In this document: positions 16,270-24,776 of the stretch, one piece after another
How positions within the stretch are numbered: position 1 is the stretch's first letter
Layout of the letters: each line of letters starts with the position of its first letter
Source: Coriobacteriaceae bacterium
Lineage (GTDB): Bacteria > Actinomycetota > Coriobacteriia > Coriobacteriales > Coriobacteriaceae
Reading direction: 5' to 3'
NCBI GenBank assembly: GCA_902835305.1
Contig: CADFMD010000007.1
Coordinates: forward strand, 1-64,000
DNA: 64,000 nucleotides
Position numbers and translations under genes: made by a program
Notes under the pieces: generated by a model
Seen by the model: only the letters and a program-made list of their open reading frames with translations
Database searches by the model: none
Told to the model about the DNA's origin: nothing

Positions 16270-16383
16270 GTTCATCCTTTCGTTGATTTGTCGCCTGCTA
16301 TGGTGAGCGACCCTGTTGCCGCTGTCAAATGGAGGGTAATTGAGGGCGTTTGGGGGCGTTTGGACGGACGTCGAAATCCGAGG

Positions 16384-16587
16384 TGGACAGTTAGTTCAGA
16401 TACGTATAAGTTCTGAGGACTCGAATTACTCAATTCAATGCCGATACGTTGTTTTGGAGCTTTAGTTAGTCCATATGGCGCTGTTTTGAAGTCTACCCTG
16501 CCTTCAAATAGGGCGAATGGTATAGAGATAGCTGCAAAACAGTCTAATTCAATGCGTCCATTTATACGTATTTGAACTAACTGCCCA
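16384..16587. mobile_element. 204 bp MITE with 26 bp terminal inverted repeats (copy 1)
   Basis: The left end TGGACAGTTAGTTCAGATAC and its near-complement at 16562-16587 match at 24 of 26 positions. No open reading frame lies inside. A second copy of almost equal size is at 17912-18114, on the other side of the 375-codon gene. No target duplication is obvious. Confidence 0.75.
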
Positions 16588-16620
16588 GCCCTGCTCGACG
16601 GCGCACGGGTGATTCGCCGT

Positions 16621-17748
16621 TTAGACCGGCGCGAGGCCGGTTCCGGCCCGCAGAGCGTTGAGCCAAGCGGCCTGACGCTTGCGATAGCCCTTGATACGGT
16701 ACCGGAATCGGACTCCTGCGAGTCGATGCATCGTTTGGGCGAAGGCTTCGAGTGCAACAAGGTCTTTCATTTGGTCGCGATTGATAACCAGGACGTGGAT
16801 GCCCATGGCCTTGAGGCCATTATTTCGATTGCCATCGTGGATGCGAGCGTTTTGAAGCTCATGCCCAATTCCGTTGTATTCGTTGTCGACTCCGGCTGCC
16901 GGGCAATATAGGTCGCAGATGGCATAGGGGATGCCCGAGGACATGTTGACCGCAAGAGTATCGAAGTCGATTCGATGGTTGAGTAGCAGGCCTCCCATGG
17001 GCAGGCTGCAACATCCGAATCCGCCAAAGCGCACGGGCGCTCCGAGAACGGCAAACATTAGGGATTCGGCTGGGGATGCGGATCCAGCCCGGGCGAGTTT
17101 GACTGCCGTGCGAAACGAGGCGTATGAGCTACTTTTGGCGAACCGTGCGACCGCCTCGAGCTCTTCGATGGTCGTGGCGGGCTCGCATTTGTAGTGCGCC
17201 TGTTCATAGCGGGTTTCGTTCTGTTGTTCGGCCGCTGACTGGTTGCCCAGGCAATCAAGATCGCCCGTCGCTTCGTAGCCATCGCCCTTGGGCCAGATGT
17301 CGTCATGGGCAATGGGGTATGTTGCCCCGGGAGGAAGGGAGTAAGTTCCGACCAGTTCCATGAGAAGCATCAAGGTTTTGGCGACTGATTCATTTTTAGA
17401 ACAAAGCATGGCTGTCATGGCAGGAGACGTTGCGTAGATGTCGGCCTCGACGTGCATAATTGCACCTTCAGGAAGCGGAGCGGAGAGAATATGCTGAAGA
17501 AGTCGCTTGTCGGGGCGTCGGTTGCCTTCGTTTGAAACGAGAAGATCGAGCAGCTCGGAATCATCTTCATTCCAGGCGTCGAGTATCGAAAGTGCGCCAA
17601 AGTCTATCGCGTCATTATTGGGAATGCAGCTAGCCAAGGCCTGTGCTTGCTGTTCACTATCAATGGAGCTCCAGGGTAGGGCAGAGTACGCCCGTCGTGC
17701 GCGACGAATTGCGCGGAGGGCGGAGAAATGTGAAATCACGGTCGTCAT
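16621..17748 (-). CDS. Hypothetical protein with possible Vsr/DUF559-like endonuclease C-terminus
   Basis: I do not recognise this 375-residue protein with certainty. The N-terminal half has an all-helical start (HFSALRAIRRARRAY) and the segment LPEGAIMHVEADIYATSPAMT. That segment recalls the promoter-proximal half of actinobacterial AbiEi/DUF559 proteins. The C-terminal third, CDLYCPAAGVDNEYNG then DGNRNNGLKAMGIHVLVINRDQ, resembles the D-x-E-x-N core of Vsr/DUF559 restriction-like folds. It is bracketed by two MITEs and interrupts the prs-pth pair, which suggests acquisition. No ribosome-binding site is visible before ATG 17748, so it may be leaderless. Confidence 0.55.
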   Translation of the reverse strand: MTTVISHFSALRAIRRARRAYSALPWSSIDSEQQAQALASCIPNNDAIDFGALSILDAWNEDDSELLDLLVSNEGNRRPDKRLLQHILSAPLPEGAIMHVEADIYATSPAMTAMLCSKNESVAKTLMLLMELVGTYSLPPGATYPIAHDDIWPKGDGYEATGDLDCLGNQSAAEQQNETRYEQAHYKCEPATTIEELEAVARFAKSSSYASFRTAVKLARAGSASPAESLMFAVLGAPVRFGGFGCCSLPMGGLLLNHRIDFDTLAVNMSSGIPYAICDLYCPAAGVDNEYNGIGHELQNARIHDGNRNNGLKAMGIHVLVINRDQMKDLVALEAFAQTMHRLAGVRFRYRIKGYRKRQAAWLNALRAGTGLAPV

Positions 17749-17911
17749 AGCTATAACGTACTAAGTTGGCGGCAGAATGCGACCGCCATACCGTTCTTTT
17801 CGCTCAGCGGGGTGCTGGGCGCCATGAACGGCCGGGTGTTAGGAAATCGGTGGAATCGGTTGAGGGGATTGCAGGAAATTGAGCTCTGCCGAGAAGGTTG
17901 ACGATGGCTAC

Positions 17912-18114
17912 TGGACAGTTAGTTCAGATACGTATAAGGCGGCGGGCGTTCGAGGTGTTTCTAAGGGCCTTCGAGGGCGATTTGAAGATAATATATGCGG
18001 CGGTTGTACTCGAAAACGATGAGCTTCGGGCGGCATGGCATCCGCCGGGGAGCTCAGAAGGCTCCGAACGGACCTTTGGAGCTTTAAAAAATACGTATCT
18101 GAACTAACTGTCCA
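17912..18114. mobile_element. 203 bp MITE with 24 bp perfect terminal inverted repeats (copy 2)
   Basis: TGGACAGTTAGTTCAGATAC begins the element, and its perfect complement ends it at 18114. The interior differs strongly from copy 1 except for the short TTTGGAGCTTTA. The rest of the 17749-18137 gap shows nothing else. Confidence 0.78.
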
Positions 18115-18137
18115 GGGCGGATTGGCGAGGAATAGAA

Positions 18138-18167
18138 AAAGGGTCGGAAGCGAGCTTCCGACCCTTT
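18138..18167 (-). terminator. Intrinsic terminator of prs
   Basis: 13 bp perfect arms AAAGGGTCGGAAG / CTTCCGACCCTTT with a CGAG loop. On the minus strand they are followed by TTTTCTATTCC, 34 bases after the prs stop. Confidence 0.8.
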
Positions 18168-18200
18168 AAAAACATCAAAGATGATGCGATACGCGTTGGA

Positions 18201-19187
18201 CTACAGCGCAAAGTCGCCGCCGACGAGCGTGGAGACGGGCTCCTCGTGGTAAACGGCGGAGATGGCCTGAGCGAACTCCTCGGCGACCGAGATGGTCTTG
18301 ATCTTGCCGCCGACCTCGACGGGGATGGCGTCGGTGACGACGCACTCGACGATGGGGGCATCGTTCAGGCGCTCGATGGCCGGACCGGAGAAGATGCCGT
18401 GGGTGGCGCAGACGTAGATGTCGCCGGCGCCCATAGCCTTGAGCTCCTTGACGTTGGCGCACAGGGTGCCAGCGGTGTCGATCATGTCGTCGTTGATGAT
18501 GCAGGTCTTGCCCTTGATGTCACCGATGATGCCCATGACCTCGGCGGCGTTGTGGCGCGGACGGCCCTTGTGGGCGATGGCCAGGTCGCAGCCGAGCATG
18601 TCGGACAGCTTCTTGGCGGCCTTGGCGCGACCCACGTCGGGGGAGACGACAACCAGGTTGTCGGTGTCGAAGTGCATGTCGTTGTAGTACTGGCCAAACA
18701 GCGGCAGTGCGGACAGGTGGTTAACCGGGATATCGAAGAAGCCCTGGATCTGGCCCTGGTGCAGGTCGAGGGTGATGATGCGGTTGACGCCGGCGCGCTC
18801 GAGCAGGTTGGCGACGAGGCGGGCGGTGATGGGCTCGCGCGGGCCGGCCTTGCGGTCCTGGCGGGCATAGCCGTAGTGGGTGATGACGGCGGTGATGGAG
18901 CGGGCGGATGCGCGCTTGGCAGCGTCGGTGGCGATGAGCAGCTCCATGAGCATGTCGTTGACGTTGCCGCCGGCCACGGACTGAATCAGGAAGACGTCGG
19001 CGCCGCGGACGGTCTCGTCGTAGCGGGCGTAAATCTCACCATTGGCGAACTGCTTTAGCGTAAGGCCCGAAAGCTCGACCCCAAGGTACTCAGCGATCTT
19101 CTGAGCGAGGGGACGGTTGGAGGAACCGGAATACACGCGAATGGACTTGCGCATATTCTCCGACTTCTCGGGATCATTAATCGGCAT
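18201..19187 (-). CDS. prs: Ribose-phosphate pyrophosphokinase
   Basis: Prs makes PRPP from ribose 5-phosphate and ATP, supplying PurF and other pathways. The 328-residue protein has YARYDETVRGADVFLIQS, the flexible-loop/ATP region YGYARQDRKAGPREPITARL, the divalent-metal site DLHQGQIQGFF, and the PRPP loop CIINDDMIDTAGTLC. AAAGGAG precedes the start. Terminators lie on both sides (19334-19363 and 18138-18167), so it appears to be a separate transcription unit between glmU and the inserted island. Confidence 0.96.
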   Translation of the reverse strand: MPINDPEKSENMRKSIRVYSGSSNRPLAQKIAEYLGVELSGLTLKQFANGEIYARYDETVRGADVFLIQSVAGGNVNDMLMELLIATDAAKRASARSITAVITHYGYARQDRKAGPREPITARLVANLLERAGVNRIITLDLHQGQIQGFFDIPVNHLSALPLFGQYYNDMHFDTDNLVVVSPDVGRAKAAKKLSDMLGCDLAIAHKGRPRHNAAEVMGIIGDIKGKTCIINDDMIDTAGTLCANVKELKAMGAGDIYVCATHGIFSGPAIERLNDAPIVECVVTDAIPVEVGGKIKTISVAEEFAQAISAVYHEEPVSTLVGGDFAL

Positions 19188-19333
19188 TACCCTTCTCCTT
19201 TATACATCGAATGCCATATAGATGCCTTTTTGCATTGTAACCGCGCGGCGGGGTTAATCGGGTCTTGATAACGTCTTTACCGTCAACGGACACGAACCGA
19301 CCACTCATCTGGCCGCGCAGGTCAGCATAGAAA

Positions 19334-19363
19334 AAGGAGCCGTCCCCATGGGAACAGCTCCTT
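19334..19363 (-). terminator. Intrinsic terminator of glmU
   Basis: On the minus strand AAGGAGC / GCTCCTT arms close around an inner GTTCCCATGGGGAC palindrome and are followed by TTTTTC, about 18 bases after the glmU stop. Confidence 0.7.
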
Positions 19364-19380
19364 AGATGCTTGATAAAACG

Positions 19381-20793
19381 TTATACCTCGTCGTCCTCGT
19401 GCAGGCGGCGGCGGTAATCGGCGGCCCAGCCCTCAATATTTACCTGACGGGCGCGGCCCAGGCCGAGTGCGTCGGCCGGGACCGGCTCGGTGATGACGGA
19501 GCCGGCGGCAACGAGCGCGCCGTCGCCGATCTGGGCGGGTGCGACCATCATGGTGTCGGAACCGATGAAGGCATCCTTGCCGATGACGGTCTTGTGCTTG
19601 TGAACGCCGTCGTAGTTGCAGGTGATGGAGCCCGCGCCCACGTTGACGCCGGAGCCCATGGTGGTGTCGCCGATGTAGGACAGGTGCGGCACCTTGGAGC
19701 CCTCGCCGATCGTGGACTTCTTGATCTCCACGTGCGTGCCGGCCTTGGAGCCGTCGAGCATGTGGGTGCCCGGGCGCAGGTAGGCGCGCGGGCCGCAGTC
19801 GACGCCGTTTTCGATGACGGCCTCGATGGCGATGGTCTCATCGATGGTGCAGCCGCTGCCGACGGTGGTGTCGGTGAGGCGGCTGTTGGGGCCGAGCTGG
19901 CACTCCTCGCCCACGGTGACGTGGCCGATCAGGTGCGTCTGCGGCCACACGACGGTATCGCGGCCGATGGTGGCATCGGGGCCGATCCAGGCCTGCGTGG
20001 GATCGATGAAGGTAACACCCTCGGCCATCCAGTGCTCGTTGATGCGGTCGCGCGCAATGGCGGTAAGCTGTGCGAGCTGGATGCGGCTGTTGACGCCCAG
20101 GCCGTCGCGGTAGTCGTCGCAGTGGAAGATGGAGACCGCCTGGCCGTGGCCTTTGAGGATCTCGAGCATGTCGGGCAGATAGTACTCGGACTGCGCGTTG
20201 TCGTTGCCGATCTCGTCAATGTGGGCGGCGAGCTGCGCGCCGTCGAAGGCGTAGCAGCCGGCGTTGCACTCGAGCAGCGTGGCGGCCTGCTCGGGCGTGC
20301 AGTCCTTCTGCTCGATGATGCGCTCGATCTGGCTGTCGGCGCCCAGCTTGATGCGGCCGTAGCCGAAGGGGTCGGGCGGGGTCATGGTCATGACGGTGCA
20401 GGCGAGCTCGCCGGTAGCGACGGTCTGCGCGAACTTGGCGACGGTGTCGGCGGTGATGAGCGGCAGATCGCCGTTGAGCACGACGACCGGGCCCTCGGTG
20501 ATGCCGCAGGCCTCGAGCGCGACCTTCACGGCGTGGCCGGTGCCCAGGCGCTCGGTCTGCTCGACGCACTCGACCTTGGTGGCGCTGTTGGCATAGGCGC
20601 CGTCGATAAGGGCGCGCATCTCGTCGGCGTGGCTGCCGATGACGACCACGACGCGGCTGCAGCCGGCCTTGATGGTGGCGTCGACGATCCACTGGACCAT
20701 GGGCTTGCCCAGGATCTTGTGCGAAACCTTGCAGTGGTTCGACTTCATGCGGGTGCCCTCGCCGGCGGCGAGGATAATTGCGGTTGCGTCCAT
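19381..20793 (-). CDS. glmU: Bifunctional UDP-GlcNAc pyrophosphorylase / glucosamine-1-phosphate acetyltransferase
   Basis: GlmU makes UDP-N-acetylglucosamine for peptidoglycan. The 470-residue protein begins with the uridyltransferase signature IILAAGEGTRMKSNHCKVSHK, continues with VVLNGDLPLI and GYGRIKLG, and ends with the left-handed beta-helix acyltransferase domain (about 255-445). That domain includes the active-site region YLRPGTHMLDGSKAGTHVEIKKS and YDGVHKHKTVIG. The start at 20793 has AGGAG upstream on the minus strand. It is divergent from the ECF transporter genes with only about 28 bases between the two start codons. Confidence 0.96.
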   Translation of the reverse strand: MDATAIILAAGEGTRMKSNHCKVSHKILGKPMVQWIVDATIKAGCSRVVVVIGSHADEMRALIDGAYANSATKVECVEQTERLGTGHAVKVALEACGITEGPVVVLNGDLPLITADTVAKFAQTVATGELACTVMTMTPPDPFGYGRIKLGADSQIERIIEQKDCTPEQAATLLECNAGCYAFDGAQLAAHIDEIGNDNAQSEYYLPDMLEILKGHGQAVSIFHCDDYRDGLGVNSRIQLAQLTAIARDRINEHWMAEGVTFIDPTQAWIGPDATIGRDTVVWPQTHLIGHVTVGEECQLGPNSRLTDTTVGSGCTIDETIAIEAVIENGVDCGPRAYLRPGTHMLDGSKAGTHVEIKKSTIGEGSKVPHLSYIGDTTMGSGVNVGAGSITCNYDGVHKHKTVIGKDAFIGSDTMMVAPAQIGDGALVAAGSVITEPVPADALGLGRARQVNIEGWAADYRRRLHEDDEV

Positions 20794-20821
20794 GTGATCT
20801 CCTGTTACGTTATAGAGACGT

Positions 20822-21880
20822 GTGTTTGGAAACGATACACGGCGCAATATGATACCGCAGGCATATGACGAGCGCGTAACGATTGGTTTGCGGCGGTTGA
20901 GGCTTGCGCCGCCGGCGTGGCGTTTGCACTGCTTGTGTGCGGCGTTGGCGGTGCTGTGGAGCTGTCGTTTGAGCGAGGGGACGGGGGTACCCGTGGACAA
21001 CATACGAGAGGGGTTTGGCGGCGAGCCCGTCGCGGCATTCTCGATGTCTCATCCGGCTGTGCCGGCACTCTATATAGTGCTGACGCTGGGGCTCACTATG
21101 TTCTCGATGCAGCCGGTGCTGATTGCGCTGTCACTTGCGGGCGGGCTGGCGTATGGATTTGCGACGCGTGGGGCTGCCCGCACGCTGGGCGCGCTCCGCT
21201 GGCAGCTGCCGGTGATTTTGATCGTCGCGGTGCTCAATCCGCTGTTTAGCGCCTCGGGCTCGACGGAGCTGTTCCGTATTGGCATGCGCGCGGTGTATCT
21301 GGAGAGCATGGTATACGGCCTGTGCATGGGCGGGCTGTTTGTGGCGAGCGTGCTGTGGTTTGAGGCGGCGGCGTCGATGCTCGAATACGACAAGGTGCTC
21401 GCGCTGCTGGGCAATGCCGCACCGGTGATTGCGCTCATGATCTCGATGTGCATGAGGCTTATCCCGCAGTTTTTACGCCGCGGTCGTACGGTGCTGGCGG
21501 TGCAGGATGCGATTGATGTGCCGGGCCGCGCGCCGGCCGACCCCGTACGCTCGCGCCTGCGGGCGTCGAGCGTGTTGATGGGCTGGGGCATGGAAGATTC
21601 GCTGGAGCGCGCGGACGCGACGCGCTCGCGCGGGTGGGGTGCCGCGACGCGTCGTACGACGTATGCGCGGTATCGACTGGGGCGCAGCGACGTTGCCGCG
21701 CTGGCCGGGCTCGCACTGTTTGGTGCTGTCGCGGTGGCGGTGGCGTGGACCGCGACGACGCAGTATTCGTTTTATCCGCAGCTCTCGGTTCCGGCGCCGT
21801 GGCTGGGCTATGTCGTGTACGCTGCCTGGATGATGCTGCCTTGCGCGTTGCACGCGATTGATGAGAAGAGGTTTGGCTGA
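20822..21880 (+). CDS. ecfT: Energy-coupling factor transporter transmembrane protein (EcfT)
   Basis: This is the scaffold membrane subunit that connects an S component to the ATPases. It is up to 352 residues with about six hydrophobic segments. The cytoplasmic coupling helix has SSVLMGWGMEDSLERADATR followed by SRGWG, matching the Ala-Arg-type motifs of CbiQ/EcfT. The start is uncertain: GTG 20822 is the longest, ATG 20849 also fits, and neither has a good Shine-Dalgarno. The first 70 or so residues are unusual for the family. The stop overlaps the next start in TGATG. Confidence 0.8.
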   Translation: MFGNDTRRNMIPQAYDERVTIGLRRLRLAPPAWRLHCLCAALAVLWSCRLSEGTGVPVDNIREGFGGEPVAAFSMSHPAVPALYIVLTLGLTMFSMQPVLIALSLAGGLAYGFATRGAARTLGALRWQLPVILIVAVLNPLFSASGSTELFRIGMRAVYLESMVYGLCMGGLFVASVLWFEAAASMLEYDKVLALLGNAAPVIALMISMCMRLIPQFLRRGRTVLAVQDAIDVPGRAPADPVRSRLRASSVLMGWGMEDSLERADATRSRGWGAATRRTTYARYRLGRSDVAALAGLALFGAVAVAVAWTATTQYSFYPQLSVPAPWLGYVVYAAWMMLPCALHAIDEKRFG

Positions 21881-23523
21881 TGGCTCGGTTGGATAGGGGC
21901 CCGGTGTCGGGCGCGGCGTGCGACCCGGATATGCTGGCGATTGAGGTGCGGAGCCTGAGCTTTACCTACCCCGGGGCTGATGCTGCGGTGCTCGAGGGGC
22001 TCGACTGGTCTGTCCCCCAAGGTGCATTTGCGCTGCTTGTTGGCGGTACCGGATCGGGTAAGTCGACGCTGCTGTCGTTGCTCAAGCCCGAGATCGCTCC
22101 GGCGGGCGAGCGCATTGGCGATGCGCGCGTGCTGGGCGAGAGCGTTGCCGACATGGACGTGCGCGCGTCTGCGGAGCGCGTGGGCTACGTGTTTCAGGAT
22201 CCCGAGAACCAGATTGTGTGCGAGACCGTGTGGCACGAGATGGCGTTTGGCCTGGAAAACTTAGGCATGTCGCGCGACGAGATGCGCCGCCGTGTTGCCG
22301 AGACCAGCTATTTCTTTGGTCTGGAAGATTGGCTTCACCGCGATACTGACACGCTTTCGGGTGGTCGCAAACAGTTGCTGTCGTTGGCGGCCGTTCTGGC
22401 GCTGCGCCCGCGCGTGCTGCTGCTCGACGAGCCCACGTCTCAGCTCGATCCCGTTGCCGAGAAGAATTTCCTGCACGCGCTGTTTCGTGTGAATCGCGAG
22501 CTGGGCTGCACGGTTGTTGTGGCGACGCATCAGCCGCGCCCAATGCTCGAATACGCGACGTGTGCGTACCGGATTGAGGACGGTTGCGTGCGCGAGGTGG
22601 CAGATATGGCTTCTTTGGGACGCCGAGAATCGCTGTTTTCCGATGATATGTTGGGGTGGGGTGCCATCCGATGTGCAAAAAACGGAGTATTCAGCAGGCG
22701 TGAGGACAATTTGGACTCTCTGGAGACGCCCGGGGACGTATCGAGCGCGAAAAAAAGTTCGGAATTGGACAAATCGTCCGAATTTGTGGCGCAAACGTCG
22801 CTCGAGAACGGCTCGGAAGCCTTCCCGCGCACGAATGGAAGCAGAATACTCCAAAAAATGCACGCTGGGTCGGCTACCACCCTGTCGGAAGGCTGGTTTC
22901 GCTACGATCGCGCGGACGGTTGGGTGCTGCGCGGGCTCGATGCGTCGTTTTCGGCTGGCGCGGTGCATGCAGTCGTGGGCGGAAACGGCTGCGGCAAGTC
23001 GACGATGCTTTCGGTGCTGGCCAAGACCGCCAAGCTGCAGCGCGGCCGCATGGTGCGCGGAGCGGCCTCGGCGGCGCTGTTGCCTCAGAATCCCAAAGCA
23101 TTGCTGGTTGCCGAGACGGTTCGCGATGAGCTGATGGAATGGGCCTCGACCTGCGGATATGACGAGAACTTGGCGCGGGAGCGTGCGGCGCAACTGGGAT
23201 TGGACGGCCTGGAGACGCGTCACCCCTACGACCTCTCGGGCGGACAGCGCCAGCTGCTCGCGCTGGCAAAGCTGCTGCTGATTGGCCCCGAGCTGCTGCT
23301 GCTTGACGAGCCCACGAAGGGCTTGGACCTGGAGAGCCGCCGCATCATCGCCCGCGCCCTGCGTGACCATGCGAAGGCTGGCGGCACCGTCATCATGGCT
23401 ACGCACGATTTGGACTTTGCCGAGCAGGTCGCCGACGACATCGCCATGATGTTCGATGGCGAGATTGCCTGCATGGAGCCGCCGGCCGACTTCTTTGCCG
23501 ACAACGTGTTTTATAGGGCGTGA
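21880..23523 (+). CDS. Energy-coupling factor transporter ATPase, fused tandem ABC protein
   Basis: Two EcfA-type ATPase domains are fused in one 547-residue chain. Domain 1 (about 20-250) has GGTGSGKST, FQDPENQIVCETVWHE and LSGGRKQLLSLA. Domain 2 (about 335-545) has GGNGCGKST, LLPQNPKALLVAETV and LSGGQRQLLALAKLLL with LLLDEPTKGLDLE. The LPQNPKALL Q-loop is typical of the second ECF ATPase. The linker (about 254-334) is Ser/Glu-rich and A+T-richer in DNA. It coincides with a repeat element at 22673-22863. Start and stop overlap the flanking transporter genes, so all three are likely co-translated. Confidence 0.9.
   Translation: MARLDRGPVSGAACDPDMLAIEVRSLSFTYPGADAAVLEGLDWSVPQGAFALLVGGTGSGKSTLLSLLKPEIAPAGERIGDARVLGESVADMDVRASAERVGYVFQDPENQIVCETVWHEMAFGLENLGMSRDEMRRRVAETSYFFGLEDWLHRDTDTLSGGRKQLLSLAAVLALRPRVLLLDEPTSQLDPVAEKNFLHALFRVNRELGCTVVVATHQPRPMLEYATCAYRIEDGCVREVADMASLGRRESLFSDDMLGWGAIRCAKNGVFSRREDNLDSLETPGDVSSAKKSSELDKSSEFVAQTSLENGSEAFPRTNGSRILQKMHAGSATTLSEGWFRYDRADGWVLRGLDASFSAGAVHAVVGGNGCGKSTMLSVLAKTAKLQRGRMVRGAASAALLPQNPKALLVAETVRDELMEWASTCGYDENLARERAAQLGLDGLETRHPYDLSGGQRQLLALAKLLLIGPELLLLDEPTKGLDLESRRIIARALRDHAKAGGTVIMATHDLDFAEQVADDIAMMFDGEIACMEPPADFFADNVFYRA
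22673..22863. repeat. 191 bp MITE-like repeat inside the ATPase linker
   Basis: The ends GTGCAAAAAACGGAGTATTC (22673) and GAATACTCCAAAAAATGCAC (22863) are inverted, except that both carry the A-run on the plus strand. An inner TTCGGA / TCCGAA hairpin lies near the centre. The reading frame stays open across the whole element and codes for the linker between the two ATPase domains. Confidence 0.55.
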
Positions 23524-23527
23524 TGGG

Positions 23528-24241
23528 ATGGCGGATTATCGCATCGTGCGCCTACTCGCAAAACTGGAGATACCGCTGCTGCTGGCGGTGCCAGCCGTGA
23601 TGGCTTCGGCGTTGCTGGCGGGCGTTGAGCAGGCGGCGCTCGCCATGCTTGTCGTGGTGGCGCTGGTGCTTGCGCTGTTCTTTGCAGGCTATGAGGCGTC
23701 GCGACCGGGCCTGCGCCAGATTATGCCAACGCTGGTTCTGGCGGCGTTGGCCGCGGCGGGGCGCATCTTGTTTGGCCCCATTCCCGACTTTAAACCCGTG
23801 AGTGCCATCGCCATTATCGCGGGGGCGACGCTTGGTCGCCGCAATGGTTTTATGGTTGGCGCGCTGGCGGCGCTGACCAGCAATTTCTTTTTTGGACAGG
23901 GCATGTGGACGCCGTGGCAGATGTATGCCTGGGGGCTCGTGGGATACGTTGGCGGTGCGCTGGCGCATGCGGGTGCGTTCGACCGCGCCGACGGCACCGT
24001 GCGTATGCCGGCGCTGCTGACCTACGGCTTTGCTTCGGGTTTGCTGTACGGCGTTGTGATCAACGCCTACGACATTATCGGTTTTGTTCAACCGCTCACG
24101 TGGGCGGGTGCCATGGCGCGTCTTGCCACCGCCGTACCGTTCGATATCACGCACGGCCTTGCGACCTGCGTGTTTTTGGTCGCCCTGTACAAGCCTTGGT
24201 GTCGCCGCATCAACCGAGTCGTCGTGAAGTACGGACTGTAG
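23528..24241 (+). CDS. ECF transporter S component (substrate unknown)
   Basis: This 237-residue integral-membrane protein has about six helices. The core GRILFGPIPDFKPVSAIAII, then LGRRNGFMVGALAALTSNFFFGQGMWTPWQM, is characteristic of an ECF substrate-binding S component. Some relatives are linked to cobalamin uptake, but nothing in the sequence or in the short upstream region fixes the vitamin. It lies five bases after the double ATPase and completes the S-A-A-T set. ATG 23528 was chosen because it follows the upstream stop; no strong ribosome-binding site is visible. Confidence 0.82.
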   Translation: MADYRIVRLLAKLEIPLLLAVPAVMASALLAGVEQAALAMLVVVALVLALFFAGYEASRPGLRQIMPTLVLAALAAAGRILFGPIPDFKPVSAIAIIAGATLGRRNGFMVGALAALTSNFFFGQGMWTPWQMYAWGLVGYVGGALAHAGAFDRADGTVRMPALLTYGFASGLLYGVVINAYDIIGFVQPLTWAGAMARLATAVPFDITHGLATCVFLVALYKPWCRRINRVVVKYGL

Positions 24242-24288
24242 GGCTGGTTGCGCCGGGGCGGGAATCAATACTGCCGAAGTGTCATTTT

Positions 24289-24440
24289 AAAACTATGCCG
24301 GTTTACGGGGCCAGATTGGCACAAGCAGACCATGCCGGCTATTTTTGAAATAGAGCAAGCCGTTTACCTGCGGTTTTATTATTTCGGAATTGCGTATGGT
24401 TGGGGGTTCGCGATTTAGCCCCGTAAACTGGCATAGTTTT
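24289..24440. repeat. Family A nested palindrome, 152 bp (copy A1)
   Basis: Outer ends AAAACTATGCCGGTTTACGG and, inverted, CCGTAAACTGGCATAGTTTT. The central part has the TACCTGCGGTTTT half of an inner hairpin, but the other half is degenerate. Two further copies of exactly 152 bp are at 56248-56399 and 56746-56897. Confidence 0.7.
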
Positions 24441-24479
24441 GGAATGGCCGGCTGATATGACGGGCGTCGTGACCCTCAA

Positions 24480-24533
24480 GAGCCAAATTGATCCGTTTTC
24501 TTCCGTCTCCAGACGTCCCCGGGGAATCAGCTG
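24480..24533 (+). repeat. Flanking direct repeat C (left of B1)
   Basis: Contains GATCCGTTTTCTTCCGTC and ends GGGGAATCAGCTG. A second copy in the same orientation is at 24728-24773. Related sequences in the reverse orientation flank B2 (56439-56476 and 56677-56711). Confidence 0.55.
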
Positions 24534-24542
24534 AACTCGCCC

Positions 24543-24702
24543 GCCACGAAATCAGCCTATCTACTACGTTTGACCCGACACCCCCAAACACAACCGCGTT
24601 TTATGAAAAACCGCAGGCTTTCTACCTGCGGTTTTCTTTTTGCGTTGTTCGCTGTGGTTGAGGGTGGTGGCTTAAACGTAGTAGATGGGCGTGTTTCGTG
24701 GC
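24543..24702. repeat. Family B nested palindrome, 160 bp (copy B1)
   Basis: Outer arms begin GCCACGAAAT and contain ATCTACTACGTTT, with the complement at 24674-24702. A concentric inner hairpin AAAACCGCAGG / CCTGCGGTTTT (24607-24635) ends in CTTTTT and may terminate transcription towards xth. B2 at 56494-56653 is also exactly 160 bp. Confidence 0.75.
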
Positions 24703-24727
24703 GGATGGGTCACGTGGATACCACCAC

Positions 24728-24773
24728 GAGGCCCAAAATGATTCGTTTTCCTCCGTCCCCAGGGGATCAGCTG
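24728..24773 (+). repeat. Flanking direct repeat C (right of B1)
   Basis: Contains AATGATTCGTTTTCCTCCGT and ends GGGGATCAGCTG. It matches 24480-24533 in the same orientation. Confidence 0.55.
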
Positions 24774-24776
24774 GGG

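Noticed and set aside
20794..20821. Vitamin riboswitch before the ECF transporter
   Set aside because: Only about 28 bases separate the glmU and ecfT starts, too short for a riboswitch aptamer.
24289..24702. Insertion sequence with a transposase
   Set aside because: No open frame of useful size lies within the palindromes; they can at most be non-autonomous.
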